In this document: in pieces, positions 36,384-45,939 of the stretch
Numbering within the stretch: position 1 is the first letter of the stretch
Layout: the number at the start of each line of letters is the position of its first letter
The notes under the pieces: model-generated
The model's input: the letters and a program-made list of their open reading frames with translations, nothing else
Databases searched by the model: none
What the model was told of the DNA's origin: nothing
Source: Burkholderia sp. Leaf177
GTDB taxonomy: Bacteria > Pseudomonadota > Gammaproteobacteria > Burkholderiales > Burkholderiaceae
Assembly (NCBI RefSeq): GCF_001424345.1
Contig: NZ_LMPF01000022.1
Span: 437,129-501,128, forward strand
DNA: 64,000 bases
Direction of reading: 5' to 3'
Made by a program: the position numbers and the translations under genes

Positions 36384-37364
36384 TTAGAGCTCGGTAATTA
36401 CGGTCCCCACGATGTTTTCCGCAAAATCGTCGCCGAACACACTAGCCGGTGTCTCAAAGCCCGGTCGATGATCTCCGCCCAGCACCCGCAGCGCCGCTTC
36501 CACGGCCGCAAGCGGCGTGTACGAATAACCGTTCACGGTTTCGATGACCGCTCTGACCACCGCGCCGTCCGCACCAGTGACTTCCACCACCGCGCGGGCA
36601 CACTGGATATCCCGTTCTGCCTGGCTTGGTCCATCGGGAAGCTTTGACAACTCGCCGACAGGAAAGGCTGTACCAGTGACGTTCACGAACATAGCGATGT
36701 TGGGGATGCCGGTCGAGTGCCATGCGGTGACGAGGTCACCGAAGGACAGCGGCGCGCACGTGACGGGTCCATTGCCGAAGTCGAACAGCGCCGAGGTGGC
36801 CTCCGGTGTGGCAACCAATTTGCCGTCTACACGTGCCATCAGGCCCGCGCCAACGATTTCTCCGGCACTGATGGCCGATCCGCGCGACATGGAGCCGGCA
36901 ACTTGGAGGGCGACCCGCAGCGAGACGGGCTGCGCGACCCGTCGTGAAAGCTGCAGTGCCAGGCAGTCGGTCGGCACCACGTCCCAACCCACGCCAGGCA
37001 GCAGCATCACGCCGGCGCGGGAGGCGTCGGCACCGAGGCGTTCGGCCAACCGATAAACATTGATTTCCGCCGTGATGTCGAGGTAGTGGGAGCCCGCCTC
37101 GATGCACGCGCGTATCAGCGGCTCCGCGGTTTTGGCAAATGGCCCGGCGCAGTTCAGCAAGACGGAGACGCCAACAAGAGACTCGGCTAAGTGGCCGACG
37201 TCGAGTGGAAAGGTGCTGTAGGGCACGTCCAGTTCGCGGGCGAGCGCCGCCAGCTTGGTTGTGTTGCGGCCCGCGATGGCGAAATCGAGCCCTGCGGTCT
37301 TGGCCTGTCTGGCCACCAAGCTGCCGGTGTAGCCCGTGGCGCCGTAGATGAGAATGCGGCTCAA
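36384..37364 (-). CDS. saccharopine-dehydrogenase-like NAD(P)-binding protein
   Basis: A 326-residue oxidoreductase. A TTG at 37364 is preferred as start because it overlaps the upstream stop as TTGA and is followed at once by SRILIYGATGYTGSLVARQA, the Rossmann motif with which this family begins. A second landmark is VLLNCAGPFAKTAEPLIRAC and HYLDITAE. Members include trans-acting enoyl reductases and saccharopine-reductase-like proteins; the substrate cannot be assigned. It is the last gene of a minus-strand operon with a VOC protein and an SDR. Confidence 0.85.
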   Translation of the reverse strand: MSRILIYGATGYTGSLVARQAKTAGLDFAIAGRNTTKLAALARELDVPYSTFPLDVGHLAESLVGVSVLLNCAGPFAKTAEPLIRACIEAGSHYLDITAEINVYRLAERLGADASRAGVMLLPGVGWDVVPTDCLALQLSRRVAQPVSLRVALQVAGSMSRGSAISAGEIVGAGLMARVDGKLVATPEATSALFDFGNGPVTCAPLSFGDLVTAWHSTGIPNIAMFVNVTGTAFPVGELSKLPDGPSQAERDIQCARAVVEVTGADGAVVRAVIETVNGYSYTPLAAVEAALRVLGGDHRPGFETPASVFGDDFAENIVGTVITEL

Positions 37365-37783
37365 GCCCGGGCCTCTTGTGTGTCCTGCGCGTTCTGCCAA
37401 CTCTTAAAGACGAACTCAAGGCTGTAGCCGTCCGGGTCGAATACGTTGGCGGCATAGTAGCGCGGGTCGTAGTACAGCCGCGCTGCTGGCGCACCGTTGT
37501 CCGTGGCACCAACGGCCATAGCGGCGGCGTAGGCCGCGTCAACCGCAGCGGTGCCGTTCGCCACAAAGCCGACGTGCACCGCCTGCCCCTGCACCACGCC
37601 TTCGCGCAGCCAGAAGAACACGCGCCCGTTCGCCCCAAAGCCTTTGAGGTCGGGGTGACCCGGCGGACCGTCTTTCCCGTAGTAGTCGAGACTGTGAGTG
37701 ATTTTAAGTGGCGCGAGCGCGGCGGTGTAGAAAGCCACCGACCGTTCGACGTCGCTCACCGAAAGAAAGATATGGTCAAGCAT
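37361..37783 (-). CDS. VOC-family (glyoxalase/bleomycin-resistance fold) protein
   Basis: A 140-residue VOC protein starting MLDHIFLSVSDVERSVAFYT, the standard first beta-strand with the metal-ligand His. The C-terminal half has YYAANVFDPDGYSLEFVFK, with the second-half Glu ligand. Such proteins are metal-dependent lyases, isomerases or dioxygenases, or binding proteins. It lies 17 bases downstream of an SDR gene and overlaps the next gene by 4 bases, so all three are one transcript. Confidence 0.9.
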   Translation of the reverse strand: MLDHIFLSVSDVERSVAFYTAALAPLKITHSLDYYGKDGPPGHPDLKGFGANGRVFFWLREGVVQGQAVHVGFVANGTAAVDAAYAAAMAVGATDNGAPAARLYYDPRYYAANVFDPDGYSLEFVFKSWQNAQDTQEARA

Positions 37784-37800
37784 GGAATGGAATCCTTTGT

Positions 37801-38553
37801 TCAGATGTTGTAGCCGCCGGCGACTTCAATCGTCTGCGCGTTGATCCAGCCGCTGTCCGCAGACAGCAGGCTGGCAATGACGCGACCGACGTCGTCGGGC
37901 TCGCCGATGCGGCCGAGTGCGGTCTGTCCGGCAAGCATAGTTACGAACTCCGACATTTGATCGAATGTCCCGCTGGTCATGTCGGTGCGAATCGCGCCGG
38001 GGGAAATCGCGTTTGCTCGGATACCGCGCGAGCCGAATTCCTTGGCCATGTAGCGCGTCAGCACTTCCAGCCCACCCTTGAATGCCGCATAAGGGGCCGC
38101 ACCCGGTGTCGCCACGCGCGTCGTTGCACTGGTCAGGTTGACGATGTGGCTACCATCGGCCATCAGCGGCAGCAGCGCCTGGGTCAGAAAGAAAGGGCCC
38201 TTGAGGTGCACGTTCAACAAGCCGTCGAACTCGGCCTCGGTCACCGATTCGATAGCATTGAACGCGCCGTAGCCTGCGTTGTTGACCAGGGCGTCAAAGC
38301 GATCCCTACTCCAGGTGGTCGCTAATGTGGCGGCAACGCTAGCACGGAAACCGGGGAACGATGCGACCTTGCCGACATCGAGCGCCAGCGCTACGGCTTT
38401 GCCGCCCTCACTTTCGATTTGACGAACGACTTCCTCAGCGCCAGCCCGATGGTTTTTGTAAGTGAGGATGACGCCCATACCGCGCTTCGCGGCTTGAATG
38501 GCGGTGCTGGCCCCGAGGCCACGGCTTGCGCCGGTGATGATGACGATGCTCAT
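37801..38553 (-). CDS. SDR-family oxidoreductase
   Basis: A 250-residue short-chain dehydrogenase/reductase. The coenzyme motif is TGASRGLGAS (residues 7-16), NNAG is at about 89, and the catalytic region contains LTSATTRVA followed by PYAAFKGGLEVL (Tyr-x-x-x-Lys as YAAFK). The C-terminal PDDVGRVIASLLSADSGW and AQTIEVAGGYNI are typical. It is the first gene of the minus-strand operon and is divergent from an AraC regulator 138 bases away that probably controls it. Confidence 0.94.
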   Translation of the reverse strand: MSIVIITGASRGLGASTAIQAAKRGMGVILTYKNHRAGAEEVVRQIESEGGKAVALALDVGKVASFPGFRASVAATLATTWSRDRFDALVNNAGYGAFNAIESVTEAEFDGLLNVHLKGPFFLTQALLPLMADGSHIVNLTSATTRVATPGAAPYAAFKGGLEVLTRYMAKEFGSRGIRANAISPGAIRTDMTSGTFDQMSEFVTMLAGQTALGRIGEPDDVGRVIASLLSADSGWINAQTIEVAGGYNI

Positions 38554-38691
38554 GTGTTTTCTTCGTTGGTAGGTGGCGCCTGAACGATAGGGCCCGGATG
38601 CCCTGCGAGCCTGCCCGTTCCTGCCTCAAACCTGCCTAATCCTGCTTTGAACCTACTTTTCTTCTTGCACATCCAGGGGTATTGCGATCTG

Positions 38692-39654
38692 ATGTGGTCC
38701 ATGGACGAACAATTGAAAGAACTCCGAAACCTGGCAGCCAAGGCCAAAAACCGCCTGACTGAGACGGGCATTCCGCGGGTCGCCATGGTGCAGGGCAAGA
38801 TTCCAGAGCACGAGCTTAGTGCCGTCTATGACCCTATGGTTAATCTGATTCTGCAGGGAAGCAAATCAATGACCATCGGCGACCGCACCCTACACTACTG
38901 CCCGGCAAACTATTTCGTCATGTCCGTCGACCTGCCTGCAGTCGGCACGGTATGGCCGGCAGCGACCGGCGAGCCCTACTTGGCCGTGGCCCTGACGCTG
39001 CAGCCGACGTTGATTGCCGCCCTCATGGCGGACTTGCCTAATTCCGCTTACGCTGAGAAAACGACAACCAAAGCGGGAAACGGGTTTTCGGTCGCTGCCG
39101 TTACCCCGGATTTGATGGATGCATGGGTCCGCATGTTGCGCCTGATGGAACGTCCCGCCGACATACCCGCGTTGGCGCCCGTGTATGAACGCGAAATTCT
39201 TTACCGGGTGCTGCAGGGGCCGCACGGCGCGATGCTGCGCGACATTGCGACGCCAGACAGCGCCATCGGACGGATCAGCCTGGCCATCCAGTGGATACGG
39301 CGCGACTTCGCCGAACCGATGCGCGTCGAGGCGCTGGCACAAAAGGCCAATATGAGCGTCTCAGCGTTCCACCGGCATTTCAAGGCGGTCACGGCTATGA
39401 GCCCTGTGCAATACCAGAAGCGCATCCGCTTACTGCAGGCCCGCACGCTACTGGTGGTGGGCAGAAAAAGTGTTACCAGGGCGGCCTTCGAGGTCGGCTA
39501 TGAGAGTCCCACCCAGTTCAGCCGCGAGTACGCCCGCGCCTTCGGACTTTCACCGGGACGCGACGCCGAACAGATACTGTCCCGGTATGCGCCGACTGTC
39601 GACCTCGGTGCACCGACCCAACGTCCAATGGCGTCGTATGCTGCAAGCAACTGA
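38692..39654 (+). CDS. AraC-family transcriptional regulator (AraC_N type), paralogue 1
   Basis: A 320-residue regulator; the start at 38692 (MWSMDEQLKELR) or at 38701 (MDEQLKEL) matches the sister protein, while the frame from 38647 is longer without support. The N-terminal effector domain (GIPRVAMVQGKIPEHELSAV, LILQGSKSMTIGDRTLHY) is the AraC_N type. Two C-terminal helix-turn-helix motifs follow (FAEPMRVEALAQKANMSVSA, FEVGYESPTQFSREYARAFG). It is divergent from the SDR/VOC operon. Confidence 0.93.
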   Translation: MWSMDEQLKELRNLAAKAKNRLTETGIPRVAMVQGKIPEHELSAVYDPMVNLILQGSKSMTIGDRTLHYCPANYFVMSVDLPAVGTVWPAATGEPYLAVALTLQPTLIAALMADLPNSAYAEKTTTKAGNGFSVAAVTPDLMDAWVRMLRLMERPADIPALAPVYEREILYRVLQGPHGAMLRDIATPDSAIGRISLAIQWIRRDFAEPMRVEALAQKANMSVSAFHRHFKAVTAMSPVQYQKRIRLLQARTLLVVGRKSVTRAAFEVGYESPTQFSREYARAFGLSPGRDAEQILSRYAPTVDLGAPTQRPMASYAASN

Positions 39655-39690
39655 TCCTTGCGATCCGGCACACGTGTAGCCCTATGCTCG

Positions 39691-40596
39691 TCAAACGATT
39701 GCAGCCACGGTTGCGCGCTCTGCCGGAGATTTAAACCTGGCAACGTCCCGCGCAGGCGGCATTCCGAACATGCGCGCGTATTCGCGGTTGAATTGCGAAG
39801 CGCGTTCATAACCAACGGCGAAAGCAATCGAAGCGGCATCGCGAGGCTCGAACAGTAGCAGCCAGCGAGCCCTGAGCAGACGAAGACGCTTTTGATATTG
39901 GATGGGCGTCATGGCGGTAATCGACCTGAAGTGGCGATAGAAAGCCGCGACGCTCATATTGGCCATCGCCGCGATGTGTTCCACACGGAATGCTTCCGTA
40001 TAGTGTTCACGAATCCAGTGGATCGCACGCCGGATTTGCGAGAGCCGTCCATCGGGGCTCGCCATGTCACGCAACATGCCTCCGTACGGTCCCTGCAAGG
40101 CGCGAAACAGGATTTCTCTCTCAATCATGGGCGCGAGCACCGCCGCTTCAAGTGGGCGATCAATCAGCCGCATCATGCGCAGCCACGCGTCGATCATTTC
40201 AGCAGGCGCCGGCACGCTGGAAAAGCAACTCGCTTTGGATGGCTCGCCGACTTCGACATCACCCTGCAGCAAACCGGCGATGACATATGGGTCGAGGGTC
40301 AGGCTGATCGCGAGATAGGGTCGCCCCGGCCCGCCTTGACGAATCTGCCCAGTGGCGGGCACATCCACAGGCACGAGGAAGTACGTGGCCGATCCGTAAT
40401 CCAGAATCCTATCGCCAATAGACAGGGTTTTGGAGCCCTGTAGCACCAAGTGCAGCATGGGTTGATAAACCTGATCGGCGCACACCTCTGCCCGGACCAT
40501 GGCCACACGCGGTATCCCGATATCTGTCCACTTGTTTTCAGCGCGCATCACGATGCCGCGCAGTTCATCCATTGCATGAGTCATGTTGCCGATCAT
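39691..40596 (-). CDS. AraC-family transcriptional regulator (AraC_N type), paralogue 2
   Basis: A 301-residue regulator closely related to the one at 38692-39654 (GIPRVAMVRAEV, LVLQGSKTLSIGDRILDYGS, NMSVAAFYRHFRSITAMTPI, VGYERASQFNREYARMFGMP). The start is uncertain between Mets at 40596, 40584 and 40572; the last aligns with the sister's MDEQL. The frame to 40710 adds an implausible hydrophobic stretch. It is convergent with paralogue 1 and divergent from a frameshifted SDR gene that it probably once controlled. Confidence 0.92.
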   Translation of the reverse strand: MIGNMTHAMDELRGIVMRAENKWTDIGIPRVAMVRAEVCADQVYQPMLHLVLQGSKTLSIGDRILDYGSATYFLVPVDVPATGQIRQGGPGRPYLAISLTLDPYVIAGLLQGDVEVGEPSKASCFSSVPAPAEMIDAWLRMMRLIDRPLEAAVLAPMIEREILFRALQGPYGGMLRDMASPDGRLSQIRRAIHWIREHYTEAFRVEHIAAMANMSVAAFYRHFRSITAMTPIQYQKRLRLLRARWLLLFEPRDAASIAFAVGYERASQFNREYARMFGMPPARDVARFKSPAERATVAAIV

Positions 40597-40775
40597 GGTG
40601 CAGACCTGTAAGCAAAGCAAGCATATGAGAAGAATAGGCAAGTATGCGAGAAGAACTGGCACCCAGGGAGTCTCGGTTGGCTGAATACTGGAATCCAGCG
40701 GACAACACATTCAAGCACCAACGTCTGCCGTATTGACCTGTGCAAAAACTTACTCAATTTTAAAAAAAGTATGCC

Positions 40776-41527
40776 ATGAAGCTCAAAGGAAAAATTGCTA
40801 TCGTCACCGGCGCATCAAGCGGCATCGGTGCCGGCATTGCCAAGGCACTGGCCGCTGAGGGCGCTACCGTTGTCGTGAACTATGCCAGCAACAGGAAGGG
40901 CGCCGACGCAGTCGTCGACGCCATCGAAGCGGCGGGTGGGAAGGCGCTCGCCGTACAGGCCGACATAAGCCAGGCCGCGGACGTCGTCCGCTTGTTCAAC
41001 ACCATCAAGTCCGATCACGGAAAGCTGGACGTGCTGGTGAACAATGCAGGCGTCGCGGTATTTGAAATGGTCGCCGACATGACAGAAGAGGCCTTCCACA
41101 AGCAGTTCAACGTTAACGTGCTGGGTTACTTCCTTGCGATCCGGGAAGCGGTAAGCATTTCAGCGATACCGGCGGCAGCATTATCAACATCAGCTCGATC
41201 CTCAGCACCGATCCCTATTTGGCCTCTAGCGTCTATGCGGCGACCAAGGGCGCCGTCGACACGATGACATTCGCGTTGGCTCGCGAGCTAGGTCCACGCG
41301 GGATTCGGGTCAACTCGATCTTGCCCGGTCATACCAACACGCCCGCCACTGAAGGTAATTTTGCCGGCGAGCTCGGCGTGAAACTGATTGCCGGTACGCC
41401 GCTCGGCCGCTTTGGCGAGCCCGAGGACATTGCGCCGGTTGCGGTTTTCCTGGCATCGCAAGACTCGCACTGGGTAACGGGCGAGTCGCTTAGGGCAGCA
41501 GGTGGCGTGCGCGGCGTCGGGTACTGA
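40776..41527 (+). pseudogene. SDR-family oxidoreductase disrupted by a 1-bp frameshift
   Basis: The first part (MKLKGKIAIVTGASSGIGAG, NNAGVAVFEMVADMTEEAF, VNVLGYFLAIREAV) breaks near 41152, where GCGGTAAGCATTTC lacks one base. The next frame continues HFSDTGGSIINISSILSTDP, SVYAATKGAVDTMTFALARE, GIRVNSILPGHTNTP and VTGESLRAAGGVRGVGY. With one base restored it is a normal SDR of about 250 residues with Ser and Tyr-x-x-x-Lys (YAATK). It is either a recent pseudogene or a sequencing error. It is divergent from AraC paralogue 2. Confidence 0.88.
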
Positions 41528-41952
41528 ACATTGCAGGCACAAGTAAAGATGTGATTAGAGAAAAAATGAAACCACTGTGAAGGGTCGCACGTCACCTCAA
41601 AAGCCGAAATAACATGCCATCCTGCCGTCAGGAAATCCCTGCTATCGCTACGTGAAAGCTGAGAGCACAATCATCCTGTAGCCAGGTTATCTTTTAAGAT
41701 ATGCGAGCTTTTTTGTGTGGTGCTTGCTGCGGAGGAAACGAACATCGACAACCGCGAATGACGAAAGAAAACGGCCTGCACTGAGTCCTACCGTCTACGT
41801 ATATCTTCTATCAACCTATTATTTAAGCGTTTGACAAAACTATTAAAACCTTCATACCGGCTGCGATTTTCCGCGGCGCTTTGGCCGCACATGCCCTGTA
41901 GATAGGCGGTGGCGCTTCGGCATCACGGTTTGCTGACAACGCGGGAGCTTAA
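41528..41952. other. non-coding stretch
   Basis: Nothing recognised; AT-richer than the flanks. Confidence 0.4.
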
Positions 41953-42150
41953 ATGCATCACGTACAGATCGAAGCAGACATTCGCCACCTAGAGCGCGTG
42001 ATCGAGATTGTTGTTGCCATAGACGCCTTCCCATCGTCCTATTGGAGCGATCGGGTTGATGCAGTAAGGCTGAACAACTTAATTCCCTCCCAGAAAGCGC
42101 GGCTGGAGAGAATCAATAAGCGCCTCGAACAGCACAGACCGCTCAGATGA
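41953..42150 (+). CDS. small hypothetical protein
   Basis: A 65-residue protein with a good ribosome-binding site (GGGAG seven bases before the ATG). The sequence is hydrophilic and probably helical (VQIEADIRHLERVIEIVVAI, SQKARLERINKRLEQHRPLR), possibly a short coiled coil. No family known to me. Confidence 0.5.
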   Translation: MHHVQIEADIRHLERVIEIVVAIDAFPSSYWSDRVDAVRLNNLIPSQKARLERINKRLEQHRPLR

Positions 42151-42556
42151 GCCGTGCCGACGCTAGCTGTCCGATCAACCGGTGATCGAGCGCTCGTCTT
42201 GCAAAGGTATTTTGTTGCGGCTTGCCACTCAAACCTCGATGCAGCTTTCTGACTCAGATCAAGTAGGGTGGGCACAATTAGCTGGCGATTTGTATGCCCG
42301 CAGCATTGCAGCCGACGGCGTTCTTGACGCGAACCGATTCTCGCTGTTCTGTAGCGACGTTCTTTTTTAGGAATATTAATGACTGTGTGTGCCTGCGCAC
42401 GTAAAGGCTATATTTCAAAACATAGGGTCCGTAACTTTAGCCCAAACTTGATGACATGTTCCAACGAACCATATTGATTGGCCGTTCAAACCTTAACTCA
42501 GCCATGGTTGTTTGGGAGAAGGTAGGAGGCCGACACTAACAGCAGGGAGTGCCGTT
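42151..42556. other. non-coding stretch
   Basis: A 62-codon plus-strand frame at 42182-42370 is open but lacks supporting features; otherwise nothing is seen. Confidence 0.35.
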
Positions 42557-43024
42557 GTGTCCTGGCTAGATGACTACTTCGCTTCTGGTCATGACTTGAT
42601 CGTCAACATGACCGCCACGACAGTGGAAACGTCGCGATGTGGCGCTTCACAAGGAATCACACGTTGGAATGAGAATGGACATGGTCTAGTGCCTGGCTCG
42701 CCCTGCATTTCGGTCTATTTTGCGACGGCAGAGCTAAAATTCCACGAGGAAGGCATCTTCCCATCACACTATATAGGGCGATTTGAAAGTGTCAGTGTTG
42801 CGCCCAGCTTACACACCAGAAAAACGCGAATCGAACCCAGTACCTTCCAAACAATCATTATTGGTAAGAAGCCAGGCGATGGCTGTTATCTACTCATTGC
42901 TCCCGACAACATCCTTGAAGCGACGGTTTGCCTCCCTAAGACTGACGAGATCGATGCCTGTAGCATTCGTTTCTTATATACGTTTAAAATTTTTCATAGC
43001 GCTCTACCGATAAGTGTTCCGTGA
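42557..43024 (+). CDS. hypothetical protein
   Basis: A protein of about 155 residues from a GTG at 42557 with GGGAG seven bases upstream; the open frame reaches back to a TTG at 42512. It reads VSWLDDYFASGHDLIVNMTA and later FQTIIIGKKPGDGCYLLIAP. There is no signal peptide or transmembrane helix and no recognised family. Codon use looks less GC-biased than the operons. Existence is moderately likely, function unknown. Confidence 0.4.
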   Translation: MSWLDDYFASGHDLIVNMTATTVETSRCGASQGITRWNENGHGLVPGSPCISVYFATAELKFHEEGIFPSHYIGRFESVSVAPSLHTRKTRIEPSTFQTIIIGKKPGDGCYLLIAPDNILEATVCLPKTDEIDACSIRFLYTFKIFHSALPISVP

Positions 43025-43667
43025 TGCGTCAGCTTCAGCGTAGACAGTTCATAGATCTACCGGTTTCCAGCCCCTCGGGCATTTCGCTATACCCGCTTTC
43101 TTTTGATGTACGCACCAGTCAATCCCTCAGCGGTCTTACGGTCAAATCGCGCGGCTGTCGCCGACTCCAGCTTCATGCAGCTACGCGCTACCATGGCAAT
43201 CCTCGATTGTATGCAGGTCGTCATGCTCACCTAGATAACGAACAAATATCGTCTTTGGTCAAATCGGAGCGGAGCGCTCCTCTCTTGATCGCCTAAGCTG
43301 GCGGGAGCGTCTCGTGCTTGCGAGGTCTACACCACGCGCACATACTCATGTTGATTGAGGCGCGCAATCGATAAACAGATCCGTGTCTACTGCTGGATAC
43401 TAGACTGAAGCCGGTAATGTGATCAGCTATCGTCTAGCCGCGCGTGGATGCATCCCAGAGACAAGAGGGCTGTCGCAGCATTGTCTTTGGCAACCATAAC
43501 GAACTTTGAGACTCGCGAAAAGATGCGGCACACTAATTGCCATTCGAGCAATGCAGTCGTTGCATCGCGCTTCTCATTCACCTGTCGTTCTGATTTAATT
43601 ATCCATCTGGTTCGCGCAAGGGTGCAGCGCATCGCGTACAACCAAACTTTCCCAGTAGGATTCGATC
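43025..43667. other. non-coding stretch
   Basis: Open frames occur on both strands but none has start signals or family features. Confidence 0.35.
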
Positions 43668-43904
43668 TTGAACAAGCAAATTTTAACGGCAAGTGAAATC
43701 CAGCAAGCGATCAACCAAGACCTCGAAAAGGCTGGGCTTGGCTCATCCTATCGGGTTGGAGTTCCGGTTCGTCTAATGCCGGGTACGCCGGATGGACATA
43801 ACTGGCACTTCGTGGATCTGCTAAGTGGCGACAGCAAAGCCATGGAGACGGTTACAGGCATTCTTTCGGACGCGCGAAATCGATATGCATTGCTGGAAGA
43901 GTGA
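43668..43904 (+). CDS. small hypothetical protein
   Basis: A 78-residue protein starting at TTG 43668 behind AGTAGGATTCGATC. The sequence (ILTASEIQQAINQDLEKAGL, VPVRLMPGTPDGHNWHFVDL, ILSDARNRYALLEE) is evenly coding in character and probably a real cytosolic protein. No family known to me. Confidence 0.5.
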   Translation: MNKQILTASEIQQAINQDLEKAGLGSSYRVGVPVRLMPGTPDGHNWHFVDLLSGDSKAMETVTGILSDARNRYALLEE

Positions 43905-44024
43905 AGCGCTGCGGGGCAAAGTGCACGCCCTATCCACATAAAAATCAGTCGCCCGCACCGAATGCGCGCACGAGAACCAGAACAGCTCATAGGTGGGCGC
44001 GTTTCAACCTGAGGTGAAGCCGTC

Positions 44025-44459
44025 ATGATTACGCTTGAAGCGAACACGCCGCTTCCCAAATTGCTCGGCTACGCTGGCGCGATCCCATTTATCGCACTTG
44101 CACTCCTTGTGCACATGCTCGCCAACCATCAAGACGTGGTGAGGCATGCGCTATTGGGCTACGGCGCGTGCATCGTGTCGTTCGTGGGCGCCGTTCACTG
44201 GGGTATATGGCTTGCAACAAATGGCAAGCGCGCAGCTGGCATTTTATGGAGTGTTGTTCCGTCGATCGCCGCCTGGGTCGTCCTTAGCGTCAACGATCGA
44301 CTCTCTTGCCTTGCGATGGCAGCAGTACTTGTATCCTGCCTCATTGCAGATTTTCGTTTCCGCCAGCTTGGCGACCTTCCGCAATGGTACGTGCAAATGC
44401 GGATTACCCTGACCACCGTGGGCGCGCTTTCGTTGATAGCAGGGACCTTTGGCACGTAA
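44025..44459 (+). CDS. DUF3429 family membrane protein
   Basis: A 144-residue inner-membrane protein with a TGAGGTGAAG ribosome-binding region before the ATG. Four to five hydrophobic helices include LLGYAGAIPFIALALLVHML and LGYGACIVSFVGAVHWGIWL; the LGYAGxIPF start and the SFxGAxHWG motif are characteristic of DUF3429 proteins. Function unknown. It is followed 87 bases later by a broken DUF427 gene. Confidence 0.85.
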   Translation: MITLEANTPLPKLLGYAGAIPFIALALLVHMLANHQDVVRHALLGYGACIVSFVGAVHWGIWLATNGKRAAGILWSVVPSIAAWVVLSVNDRLSCLAMAAVLVSCLIADFRFRQLGDLPQWYVQMRITLTTVGALSLIAGTFGT

Positions 44460-44546
44460 CCCTCGTGAGACTGAACGGGTGGCAGCCACTGTCGTCGACC
44501 CACGTTAGACATCCAAACCCTTAACCTAAACCAGCGAAAAAAGCTC

Positions 44547-44842
44547 ATGAAACGCGCAACCTGGAACGGAACGGAACGGTAATTGCATCGGCCGCCGATG
44601 ACGAGATCAAGATGGTAGAGGGCAATTGGTACTTCCCACCCCACGCGTTGAAACTGGATTATTTGAAGCCAAGCGAAAAGGTTTCGACGTGCGGACGGAA
44701 GGGCGAAGCACATTATTACGACGTAATAGTAGACGGTCAGACAAATGCGGACGCGGCGTGGTACTACGCAACCCTTCTCGCCACAGCACGCGAGATCGCC
44801 GGACACGTCGCATATTGGCGCGGCATCCGTATTGAGGAATAG
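44547..44842 (+). pseudogene. DUF427 family protein disrupted by a pentanucleotide slip
   Basis: From the ATG at 44547 the frame reads MKRATWNGTER and stops. If one of three GGAAC units is removed it reads WNGTVIASAADDEIKMVEGN and continues into WYFPPHALKLDYLKPS, GEAHYYDVIVDGQTNADAAW and HVAYWRGIRIEE, a normal DUF427 protein (about 97 residues). The intact downstream frame could still be translated from an internal ATG at 44612. DUF427 function is unknown. Confidence 0.85.
44563..44579 (+). repeat. GGAAC x3 tandem repeat in DUF427 gene
   Basis: Three perfect GGAAC units (44563-44577) plus GG. Two units keep the DUF427 frame open, three close it, so the tract acts as an on/off site whether by chance or by selection. 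Confidence 0.8.
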
Positions 44843-44980
44843 CATCGTCTCGAGTGACTGGCGCAATGCTCGATCACCTTGAACCCGCGCCTGCGATTGC
44901 TGCTGTCTCTTTGTTGGTTTGCACGCAATCCTGACCCACGGGGGGTGCGGACAAAATCTCGGACTACCAAGAGGTAGTTC

Positions 44981-45939
44981 ATGTATTCATACGAAGACCG
45001 CATCTGTGCCGTCAGGCTGTACATCAAATTGGGGCGACGTGTCGCTGCGACCATCCGACAGCTTGGTTAGCCGACCAAGAATTCCCTCAAGAGCTGGCAC
45101 CAGGAATTTGAACGGAGTCTTGATCTGCCTGCTGGTCACGCACGTTCAAAGCCGAAATATTCACAGGAGCAGAAGCAGCACGCTGTTGAACACTATCTTG
45201 AGCAGGGTCGCTGCATCTCCTGGACACTCAGGGCATTGGGCTATCCCGGCCGCGCATCACCCTACGCCTGGATCCGGGAACTGACGCCTGAAGAGCACAC
45301 GCGTGTCGTCGGTCGATCTGAAGCAGCATCGCTGGGCCTCAAGCAGGCAGCTGTCATCGCCCTGTGTACAAGACGGGAAAGTGCGCAGGCGATAGCGCAA
45401 CAGCTTGGCGTTTGCCGGCCAACGTTGTACAACTGGAAGAACCAGCTACTCGGCCGCGAGGCTCCTGCATCCATGAAGCGCCATCACGATAAGCCGTCCG
45501 TTTGTGAGCGGGAAGCACTGGAACAGCAGCTCGAGGAATTACAACGCCAGGTGCGACAACTGCAGCTTGAGCAGGACATCCTGAAGGCGGCAAATGAAAT
45601 TCTAAAAAAAGACGTGGCATCGACCGGAAGTCCCTGAGCAATCGGGAGAAGACACTACTGGTTGATGCCCTGAAACTAACATATGGCATTCCGGATTTGC
45701 TGAGAGAAGTGAGCCTGGCACGCAGTTCCTACATCTACCATCGGGCACGGCTTGAGGCTACGGACAAAGATGTTGAGGTACGTCGTGCTATCGCAGACAT
45801 TTTTGAAGACAATCATCGCTGCTATGGCTATCGACGCATTCCGGCGTCGCTAGGCAGGCAACACCTCATGATTTCGGAGAAGGTTGTTCAACGTCTGATG
45901 AAGCAGGAACGTCTGGTTGCGAGCACACGGAAACGTCGT
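44981..45939 (+). pseudogene. IS3-family transposase genes (orfA with nonsense, orfB truncated)
   Basis: orfA starts at ATG 44981 (MYSYEDRICAVRLYIKLGRR) and carries an in-frame TAG at 45068-45070 where QLGYP is expected. It then runs on through KYSQEQKQHAVEHYLEQGRC, LGYPGRASPYAWIREL and a coiled C-terminus (LEELQRQVRQLQLEQDILKA) to 45637. orfB follows in another frame (SNREKTLLVDALKLTYGIPD, LLREVSLARSSYIYHRARLE, HRCYGYRRIPASLG) and ends abruptly after LVASTRKRR at about 45939, before its catalytic core. The element is dead. Confidence 0.88.
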
